Source of the DNA: G965215145 sp965215145
GTDB taxonomy: Bacteria > Bacteroidota > Rhodothermia > Rhodothermales > JANQRZ01
Assembly (NCBI GenBank): GCA_965215145.1
Contig: OZ244038.1
Span: 2,666,001-2,730,000 of the forward strand
DNA length: 64,000 nucleotides
Direction: 5' to 3'
Below are positions 31,693-38,406 of this stretch, piece by piece. How positions within the stretch are numbered: position 1 is the stretch's first letter; every line of letters begins with the position of its first letter. Position numbers and translations under genes: made by a program. The notes beneath the pieces are model-generated. The model was not told the origin of the DNA, did no database searches, and worked only from the letters and a program-made list of their open reading frames with translations.

Positions 31693-32787
31693 ATGCTTGA
31701 GCAACGGATCATCAACGCCCGCGATCTCATCGAAACCGGACGCCTCGTCAACGAGGCTGCCGTCAGTAGCGGCGTCGTCCTTCCCATTCTCGACGCGCTC
31801 GGCTGGCCGGCGTTTGATCCTTCCGTCGTTGCCCCCGAGTACGGCGTCGGAGGGCGGCGGGTAGACTTCGCGCTCCTCACAAAGGGAACGCCAGCCGTCT
31901 TTGTCGAGGTCAAGCAGCCGGGACTCGCCGGCGGCGCTGATCTGCAACTCTTCGAGTACGCTTTCCACGAAGGGGTCCCCATCGCAATCCTGACGGACGG
32001 CGCAACGTGGTCTCTGTACCTCCCGGCCATGCAGGGTAATTACGAAGAGCGGCGGGTCTACCTGCTCGACCTCCTGGAGCGTAATCCAAAGGAGAGCGCC
32101 AAGCAACTCGAGCGTTACCTCCGCCGCGACGCCGTCGAGAGCGGGGACGCCTTCGAGCGCGCCCGCCGAGATTACCAATCAGCGCGGCAGCGGAAGGGCG
32201 CTGCCGCAGCCATACCCCAAGCTTGGGCGAACATCATAGCCGAGCCGGATAGCGAGGTTTTCAGGGTACTCGCGCAGGAAGTGGAGAGCGTGAGCGGGTT
32301 CGCGCCCGCTGCTGAAGACCTACAGGAGTTCGTTGGCCGTCTGAAGCCGAGGTCGGGTATGCTACCTCAGAGCAGGCGCCGCCGGACAGATGGGCAGCGC
32401 CGGGCCGCTCAACCCGCTTCTCCCGTTAGACCAGAGGTCCTTCCGGAGCGTGGGGTAACTCTGGAGGGGGAGTTCTACCCCTGCCGCAGCGGGCGTCATG
32501 TATTGACCCGCGCGTTCGAGCTCCTCATTGACAGAGATCCTTCGTTCGCTGAGCGGTTCGCCTCCTTACCCGTGCATGGGCGTAGGCGTCGCTACCTCGC
32601 TCGGGAACGTGAGGCTCTGTACCCTGGACGTCCTGACCTATCGGACGAGTTTGCCCAGGAGGTCGTGACTGGCTGGTGGCTCAGCACCAATCACAGCCTC
32701 GACTCCATAGATCGCATCATTCGATTGGCAGCCGAGGCGGCTGGGCTCGCTTTCGGAGAGGAGCTACAGGTAAGGCTCAGGCCGTAG
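31693..32787 (+). CDS. Restriction-endonuclease-like protein with HsdR N-terminal-type nuclease domain
   Basis: 364 residues. Residues about 1-130 have the PD-(D/E)xK layout of type I restriction HsdR N-terminal domains: VVLPILDALGWPAFDPSVV, then VGGRRVDFALLTKGTPAVFVEVKQPG with the catalytic D and ExK, then ILTDGATWSLYLP. There is no helicase domain and no HsdM or HsdS nearby. The C-terminal part (about 250-364) has RYLAREREALYPGRPDL and VTGWWLSTNHSLDSIDRIIRLA, a module seen behind such nuclease domains whose role I cannot name. GC is visibly lower than in neighbouring core genes, suggesting transfer. A polA-end repeat begins five bases after the stop. Likely a stand-alone defence or DNA-repair nuclease. 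Confidence 0.7.
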   Translation: MLEQRIINARDLIETGRLVNEAAVSSGVVLPILDALGWPAFDPSVVAPEYGVGGRRVDFALLTKGTPAVFVEVKQPGLAGGADLQLFEYAFHEGVPIAILTDGATWSLYLPAMQGNYEERRVYLLDLLERNPKESAKQLERYLRRDAVESGDAFERARRDYQSARQRKGAAAAIPQAWANIIAEPDSEVFRVLAQEVESVSGFAPAAEDLQEFVGRLKPRSGMLPQSRRRRTDGQRRAAQPASPVRPEVLPERGVTLEGEFYPCRSGRHVLTRAFELLIDRDPSFAERFASLPVHGRRRRYLAREREALYPGRPDLSDEFAQEVVTGWWLSTNHSLDSIDRIIRLAAEAAGLAFGEELQVRLRP

Positions 32788-32791
32788 GCGC

Positions 32792-32830
32792 TCAATGCGC
32801 GTCGAGCCAGTTGGGGCCGAAGCCAAGCTT
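32792..32830 (-). repeat. polA 3'-end copy 4 (39 bases)
   Basis: Translates on the minus strand as LGFGPNWLDAH and stop, identical to the end of PolA, with a CAT/CAC synonymous difference. It lies between the nuclease stop and the broken FG-GAP gene. Confidence 0.85.
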
Positions 32831-32854
32831 GCTGCGCCGCCAGTCGGCACTGTG

Positions 32855-34495
32855 TCAACGGAGCAGCGTAAGCTGCCCCGCCTGCACCGCCCCGCCCGCT
32901 TCCAGCCGCCACACGTACACGCCCGCCGGCAGCCCTCGCCCTCTAAACGTCACCTCGTGCTCGCCGGCCTCCCGCACGCCCTCGGCGAGCACGGCCATCT
33001 CGCGCCCGAGTGCGTCGTAGACCGCGAGACGGAGGAACCTGGCCTCCTCGACCACGAAGCGGAGCATCGCCTGCCGATGGAACGGGTTGGCTGCCGGCGC
33101 GCTCGGCGGTGTAGTAGAGGTCGCCGGTGGCGGGCAGACTGCCGTCGTTCGTGACGGAGAAGGTAAACGTCACGGAGCCACCCAGAGCTACCGAAAGCGG
33201 ACTGTTGGCCTCGGCCGTGAGGTTGAGCGGCTCAACGCTGGCGATGGCGCCGCTGAAGACGTACGCTGCCCCCTCAGCCCCGACTAGGACGTCCCCGCGC
33301 CCATCGCCGTTGATGTCCTCCAGCCCGGCCGCGGATCTTACGTCCTCTGCGTCGAGCCTCATAAGGAAAGCGCCGTCTGCCCCGCTGTGGACCACCGGAT
33401 AGAAGCTAAAAGAGAAGGAGGAAACCTCCCGGCGGCGGCAGACGAATTCCCCCTGCCCATCCCCATCGGTGTCTGGCACCCCAGCGGCTACGACACCGCA
33501 GTCGACATCGGCGCTGTAGAGTAGCAGCCCGTTCGCGCCACTCCAGATGTAAGCCGCGTCGACTCCGTCTGCCCCACCAGGAGGTCCGCGACGCCGTCTC
33601 CGTCCGTGTCGGGCAAGGCCGCTACGGCGCTCCCGAACTGCGCCTGCTGTCGGGGCTCCGGTGCCTGGAGGTCGTAGAGCAATGTGCCTGTGGCTCCGCT
33701 ATACAGCCACGCCCGCCCCGCCCGCGTCAGGGCCATGCCGCCGGCGATGACGAACGCGTCCGGATCGCCGACGATGACATCGCCGCGCCCATCCCCGTCT
33801 ACGTCAGGCACCCCGGCTACAGCTTCACCGAGGCTCCGCACCCCGGACTTGGCGAAGAGGAGCGCTCCTGTGGCCCCGCTGAAGAGGTAGATCCGGCCAG
33901 CATCGTTTCCGCCGACTCGCTCGCCGGGTGCCCCGACGAGGAGGTCGCTGCGGCCGTCCCCATCCGCATCCGGCACCCCACTCACGGCCCGGCCGAAGAA
34001 CCCGGAGCGCCGTTCGTTCGGGGAGGCGAGCGTGCGGAGGAGAGCACCCGTGGCCCCGCTGAAGAGGTACGCCCGACCAGCGAATTCTGGACCCGTCCCA
34101 GGGCCAGCGAAGTCAGCTCCGACGAGCAAGTCGCCGCGGCCGTCCACGTCCGGTACCCCCGAAACAGCCGCTCCAAAGTTGACCGTGCCTTCCTCCGGCG
34201 GGGCAAGCTCGTGGAGGAGGTCCCCCGTAGCCCCATTGAACAGGAACGCCCCCTCGTTCTCTCCGAGTTCCGCTGCTCCCACCAGGAGGTCATAGAGACC
34301 ATCACCGTTGGCGTCGGGGACCCCGGTGACAGCACCTCCGAAGCCCTCCGCCCCGTTGGGAGGTGCGAGGGTGAGCAACGGGGCTTCGTCCTGTGCCTCA
34401 GCGGCAGGTGCGAGGAGCATCAAGGTCAGTGATGCAAGAGTCAGCCAAAATGTTGCACGGAGCATCAGTTCAAGGGATTTAGGGGGTCGCTTCAA
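32855..34495 (-). pseudogene. Broken FG-GAP repeat protein with type IX sorting tail
   Basis: Three frames are needed. The first (from 34495) gives a signal peptide ending AEAQ and about five repeats of the type GVPDADGDGRSDLLVGA. Near 33575 the frame shifts; the second frame continues with DAAYIWSGANGLLLYSADVD, GVPDTDGDGQGEF and an SVTFTFSVTND Ig-like strand. Near 33100 it shifts again into PAANPFHRQAMLRFVVEEA, GREMAVLAEG and GLPAGVYVWRLEAGG, a sorting tail. Compared with the intact paralogue at 36.3-38.3 kb roughly 90 residues before the tail are also missing. It is not likely to make a functional secreted protein. Confidence 0.85.
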
Positions 34496-34548
34496 TATAA
34501 CTCCCTCCGTTCCAACCCGCAGAACCTGTCGGCTCCCCCTCGTCCTGC

Positions 34549-34710
34549 TCAGTGCGCGTCGAGCCAGTTGGGGCCGAACCCGAGCTCGACCTCGACGGGC
34601 ACCTCCCCCAGCGGCAGCGCCGCCGCCATCTCCTCCCGGACCACCGCCGCCACGGCCTCCCGCTCCGCGTCGGCCACCTCGAACACCAGCTCGTCGTGAA
34701 CCTGGAGGAT
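34549..34710 (-). repeat. polA 3'-end copy 3 (about 162 bases)
   Basis: On the minus strand it translates as ILQVHDELVFEVADAE, then REAVAAVVREEMAAALPLGE and the FGPNWLDAH end. It differs from the true polA by one residue (Ala for Asp) and several synonymous bases. The longest of the four copies. Confidence 0.9.
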
Positions 34711-34734
34711 CTCCGGCAGAGTAGTTTAAGCGCC

Positions 34735-35160
34735 GTGATCAAGCCCCAGATCGTTCTCGACACCAACGTGCTCGTCGCGGGCCTCCGCTCGAACCGCGGC
34801 GCCTCCTACCTCCTACTCGACCTCGTCGGGCGCGGGCTCTTCGACATCCACCTCTCCATTCCCCTCCTGCTCGAGTACGAGGACGTGCTGAAGCGAGAGG
34901 TCGTCGGTCAGTTCGTTCCCTCCTCTACTGTCGAAGCTATTCTCGACTTCCATTCTGCCGTAGCAGAGCGGCACCGGATCTACTTCCTGTGGCGACCCGC
35001 CCTCCGTGATCCGAAGGACGACATGGTGCTCGAACTGGCGGTGGCCGCGCGGGCGGACATCGTCACGCACAACCTGAAGGACTTCGGCGGCGTTGGAGGG
35101 TTTGGCCTCCGCGCCGTGTCGCCCCGTACCTTCTTGACCGAGATCGGTGCCCTGTCATGA
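34735..35160 (+). CDS. PIN-domain toxin
   Basis: 141 residues of the PIN-fold ribonuclease family used as toxins in type II systems. The acidic active-site residues are in IVLDTNVLVAGLRSNRG, the middle LLLEYEDVLKRE, the ALRDPKDDMVLELAVAARAD block and VTHNLKDF. This subfamily is usually named a putative toxin-antitoxin toxin component. It begins at a GTG about 24 bases beyond a polA-end copy; longer frames simply read through that repeat. Its stop overlaps the antitoxin start (ATGA), with toxin before antitoxin, the usual order for this subgroup. Confidence 0.88.
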   Translation: MIKPQIVLDTNVLVAGLRSNRGASYLLLDLVGRGLFDIHLSIPLLLEYEDVLKREVVGQFVPSSTVEAILDFHSAVAERHRIYFLWRPALRDPKDDMVLELAVAARADIVTHNLKDFGGVGGFGLRAVSPRTFLTEIGALS

Positions 35161-35393
35161 ACGCTGTCGAGATCCATCTTCCGCGCTCCATTCAGACCTA
35201 CCTCGCCGCGCTGGCCGAGCGGGAGGGTGTGACTATCGAGCAGTTCGTCGCCTCGGCGGTGGCGGAGAAGGCGTCGGCCCTGATGACAGAAGAGTATTTG
35301 TCGGAACGGGCGGGCCGTGGTAGCCGAGAGCGCTATGACGCCGCGCTGGCGACGGTCCCAGATGCTGAACCGGAAGAGCGGGACCGGCTCTGA
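35157..35393 (+). CDS. Antitoxin of the PIN toxin pair, ribbon-helix-helix-like
   Basis: 78 residues. The N terminus VEIHLPRSIQTYLAALAEREGVTIEQFVASAVAEK fits a strand-helix-helix (CopG/HicB-like) DNA-binding fold as seen in antitoxins annotated as HicB family. The C-terminal third is charged and probably wraps the toxin. It overlaps the toxin gene by four bases. Such antitoxins normally bind the operon promoter, but no dyad was recognised in the short gap before the toxin start. Confidence 0.78.
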   Translation: MNAVEIHLPRSIQTYLAALAEREGVTIEQFVASAVAEKASALMTEEYLSERAGRGSRERYDAALATVPDAEPEERDRL

Positions 35394-35443
35394 TCTCCGT
35401 CGGCGTTTTCCCTGCCCTGCCCTTCATGGGTACGCCGCCCCCG

Positions 35444-35575
35444 TCAGTGCGCGTCGAGCCAGTTGGGGCCGAACCCGAGCTCGACCTCGACGGGCACCTC
35501 CCCCAGCGGCAGCGCCGCCGCCATCTCCTCCCGGACCGCCGCCGCTACGACCTCCCGCTCCGGGTCGCCCACGCC
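35444..35575 (-). repeat. polA 3'-end copy 2 (about 130 bases)
   Basis: Starts at a TGA stop codon in polA register and matches copy 3 closely (shared AACCCGAGCTC variant) before degrading around CTCCCGCTCCGGGTCG. Separates the two small toxin-antitoxin-like units. Confidence 0.88.
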
Positions 35576-35641
35576 CACTCCACCGTTGGGGATCGGTCAG
35601 AGTACAGGGGCGTTCTAGGCGGACAAAAACGCTCCTGTCTC

Positions 35642-35851
35642 ATGAAACGTCAGCAGATCGTCTCCCGCGACCCGGAGGTCATGAACGGCGCGCTCGTTTT
35701 CGCCGGGACCCGCGTCCCCGTCGAGATCCTCATCCAGCACCTGGCCGCTGGCGACAGCATCGACAAGTTCCTCGACGACTTCCCGACCGTGAGCCGGGAG
35801 CAGGCGGTAGGCTACCTCGAGATGACGTTGGACGAGGTGGAGGCAGCGTGA
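35642..35851 (+). CDS. DUF433 protein, predicted antitoxin
   Basis: 69 residues with the DUF433 pattern IVSRDPEVMNGALVFAGTRVPVEILIQHLAAGDSIDKFLDDFPTVS in pieces: a winged-helix-like domain that is small, acidic at its C terminus and typically encoded directly before a DUF5615 protein. Members are predicted antitoxins and probable DNA-binding repressors. It overlaps the next gene by four bases (GTGA), so expression is coupled. Confidence 0.88.
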   Translation: MKRQQIVSRDPEVMNGALVFAGTRVPVEILIQHLAAGDSIDKFLDDFPTVSREQAVGYLEMTLDEVEAA

Positions 35852-36171
35852 GAGCGCTCTTGGACGAGCACATGCCGAAAGCGCTCGCTCGGCTGTTCGC
35901 ACCCGAGATCGAAGCGTGGACGGTTCAACAGCAGGGGTGGAGGGGTCTGAAGAACGGAAGGCTGCTCACCGTAGCGTCGGCCGAGTTCGACGTGCTCATC
36001 ACAACAGACAGGGGCATCCCGCATCAGCAGAACCTCAGCCGGTACGACATCGGCGTTGTGCTGATGGAGGCTCGGAGCAACCGTATTGAGGATCTTGCGC
36101 CGCTGGTGCCTGAGGTGAAGGCGCGCGTCGGGTCGGTCACCCCGGGCACGGCACTCCGCGTGCCCGCCTAA
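35848..36171 (+). CDS. DUF5615 PIN-like protein, predicted toxin
   Basis: 107 residues. The opening RALLDEHMPKALARLF carries the first acidic residue of the PIN-like (Mut7-C type) fold, and VLITTDRGIPHQQNL holds the second acidic cluster, followed by the strand GVVLMEARSNR. Such proteins pair with DUF433 and are predicted ribonuclease toxins. The start is GTG within the DUF433 stop. A polA-end copy begins 12 bases after the stop codon. Confidence 0.85.
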   Translation: MRALLDEHMPKALARLFAPEIEAWTVQQQGWRGLKNGRLLTVASAEFDVLITTDRGIPHQQNLSRYDIGVVLMEARSNRIEDLAPLVPEVKARVGSVTPGTALRVPA

Positions 36172-36183
36172 CTCAACGCTGCG

Positions 36184-36315
36184 TCAGTGCGCGTCGAGCC
36201 AGTTGGGGCCGAAGCCGAGCTCGAGCTCGACGGGCACCTCCCCCAGCGGCAGCGCCGCCGCCCTCTCCTCCCGCACCACCGCCGCCACCCGGCGCTGCCG
36301 CTCCACGTCGGTGCT
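36184..36315 (-). repeat. polA 3'-end copy 1 (about 130 bases)
   Basis: Begins at the polA stop codon and reads FGPNWLDAH backwards from it. Its divergence (GAGCTCGAGCTCGAC in place of GAGCTCGACCTCGAC, CCCTCTCC in place of CCATCTCC) differs from copies 2 and 3, so it has an independent origin. Confidence 0.88.
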
Positions 36316-36336
36316 CCCGTTCTGATTCGCGCTGCA

Positions 36337-38337
36337 CTAGCGGAGGAGCGTAATCCTTCCCGTCTGCACGTGCCCGGTCGTCTCCAGCCGCCACGCGTAG
36401 ACGCCTGCCGGCAGGCCACGCCCGTCGAGCACGACCGTATGCACGCCCGCCTCGCGGACGCCGTCGGCCAGCACGGCCACCTCGCGCCCGAGGGCATCGT
36501 GAACCGTCAGCCGAACGGGGGCCGACTTGTCAAGCGTGAACCGGAGCGTCGTGCGTGCCTGAGAGGGATTAGGGTAGACAGCGATGGGGGCGATGACCGG
36601 TGGGGCCATGGACCGCTCCGCGCTCTCCCCGCCGAGACCACCCTCGAGAGCTGGCGGCGACCACATCATGTCAGCTTGGCTCGTCCGGCGTTCCCCCTCC
36701 GTCACCACGATCCCGACGGTCTCAGCGTCGCGCACCTGCCCCGAATCCGTCACGGCGAGGACGACGAGAGTGTAGGTACCGGGGTCTGCCCCCTCGGGCA
36801 CGCCTTGGGTGAACGACCCGGCGACGGTCTCGCCTGCAGCCACCTCCCCGCGGGCGATGACGCCGAGGGTAGCGATCGTAACGCCGGTGGCGTTTTGGAC
36901 CTCGGCGCGCAGGACGCCAGACCCGGGGCTGCCCGTCGTGTTCGTGATGGTGTAGTCGAAGGAGACGGAGTCGCCAGGAGCGACGGAGGTCGGACTCGTT
37001 GCTTCGAGGGTGAGGTCGACGTCGGGCGTTCCGCTCCCGGCCGGCCCACGGAAGAGGTAGGCCCGGCCGACGTTGGAATTCAAGACACCGGCGTCCTCGT
37101 AGGGGGCACCGACGAGGAGGTCGCCGCGGCCGTCGCCGTCGAGGTCCGGCACCCCCGCCACCGCGTCGCCGAACTGCCCCCCGGACTCGTCACTCGGCGA
37201 GACGAGCTCGGCGAGGAGCGCGCCGCTGGAGCCGCTGAAGAGGTACGCCCGGCCGGCGCTGAAGGGACTCGCGCCCGGGTCCTCGCTGGGCGCCCCGATG
37301 AGGAGATCGGCCAGGCCGTCACCGTCGGCGTCCGGCACCCCCGATGCCGCCTGACCGAACCGGCCACCCGATTCCTCATTCGGCGAGGTGAGCTCGTAGA
37401 TGAGTGCGCCCGTCGAGCCACTGATGAGGTAGGCCCGACCGCTCCGGTCCTCGTTTCGGGCGCCGACGAGGAGGTCGCCGCGGCCGTCGCCGTCGAGGTC
37501 CGGCACCCCCGCCACGGACCAACCGAACAGGCCGGCCGCCTCCACGTTGGGCGAGACGAGCTCGCGGAGGAGCTTCCCCGTCGCGCCGCTGAAGAGGTAG
37601 GTGCGGCCCCCGCCGGAAAAGTCTGAGTTGACGTTCTCGCGGGGAGCACCCACGGCGAGGTCACCACGGCCGTCGCCGTCCACGTCCGGCACGCCGGCAA
37701 CGGTGAGGCCGAACTCGCCGGAAAAGATCGGATTGGTCGAGGATAGCGTAGCGAGGAGCGCACCGGAGGCCCCACTGAAGAGGTACGCCTTGCCGCTCCC
37801 CTCGGCCGGCGCGCCGACGAGGAGATCGACCGTCCCGTCACCGTCGGCGTCCGGTACCCCCGATACCGCCTGGCCGAAGTCTCCGAAGCCGCTTGGCGAT
37901 GGAATGGTTCGGATGAGGGTGCCCGAGGCTCCGGAGAAGAGGTACGCGCGGTCCTCGCCCGCTGCCCCGACGAGGAGGTCGCCGCGGCCGTCACCGTCGA
38001 GGTCCGGCACCCCCGCCACCGACCACCCGAAGTACCCGTTCTCCAGGTCAGCACCGGTAAGCTCGAAGAGGACCGCGCCGGTCAGGCCGCTGAGGAGGTA
38101 CGCGCGCCCGGCATTTATCGGGGCCGGTCCCTGGTCCTCGAAGACCGCTCCAACGAGGAGGTCGGCGCGGCCATCGCCATCGGCGTCTGGCACCCCCGCC
38201 ACAGAGTAACCGAAGCTGCCGCGTGTCTGGGGGTCGGGCGAGATGAGCGCATGGAGGAGCCCCTGCGCCGAGACTTCTGAGGCGGCGAGCACCCCCACAA
38301 AAAGCAGAGGTAAAACGCGGGGCGATAGGCAGGACAT
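36337..38337 (-). CDS. Secreted FG-GAP repeat protein with type IX sorting tail
   Basis: 666 residues. A signal peptide (to EVSAQ) precedes seven FG-GAP units, each with a calcium-binding-like loop, for example GVPDADGDGRADLLVGA and GVPDLDGDGRGDLLVGA. Seven repeats predict a closed seven-bladed beta-propeller like integrin heads. Next comes an Ig-like domain with SVSFDYTITNTTG and a spacer, then a type A sorting tail: YPNPSQARTTLRFTLD, ALGREVAVLADG, GLPAGVYAWRLETTG, ending ITLLR. It should cross the outer membrane through the PorU/PorV system and be attached to the surface. It starts 69 bases downstream of polA in the same direction. Role unknown; adhesion is possible. Confidence 0.88.
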   Translation of the reverse strand: MSCLSPRVLPLLFVGVLAASEVSAQGLLHALISPDPQTRGSFGYSVAGVPDADGDGRADLLVGAVFEDQGPAPINAGRAYLLSGLTGAVLFELTGADLENGYFGWSVAGVPDLDGDGRGDLLVGAAGEDRAYLFSGASGTLIRTIPSPSGFGDFGQAVSGVPDADGDGTVDLLVGAPAEGSGKAYLFSGASGALLATLSSTNPIFSGEFGLTVAGVPDVDGDGRGDLAVGAPRENVNSDFSGGGRTYLFSGATGKLLRELVSPNVEAAGLFGWSVAGVPDLDGDGRGDLLVGARNEDRSGRAYLISGSTGALIYELTSPNEESGGRFGQAASGVPDADGDGLADLLIGAPSEDPGASPFSAGRAYLFSGSSGALLAELVSPSDESGGQFGDAVAGVPDLDGDGRGDLLVGAPYEDAGVLNSNVGRAYLFRGPAGSGTPDVDLTLEATSPTSVAPGDSVSFDYTITNTTGSPGSGVLRAEVQNATGVTIATLGVIARGEVAAGETVAGSFTQGVPEGADPGTYTLVVLAVTDSGQVRDAETVGIVVTEGERRTSQADMMWSPPALEGGLGGESAERSMAPPVIAPIAVYPNPSQARTTLRFTLDKSAPVRLTVHDALGREVAVLADGVREAGVHTVVLDGRGLPAGVYAWRLETTGHVQTGRITLLR

Positions 38338-38406
38338 GGAGGTCGGAGTCGGGAGGGCGAGCCTCGAACATAACCACTCCGTTTGCCACCCGCAATCCCG
38401 GCCCGC

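Noticed and set aside
32792..36315. polA-end copies as separate small genes
   Set aside because: They encode only the last 12-54 residues of PolA without a start codon or promoter, so they are repeats, not genes.
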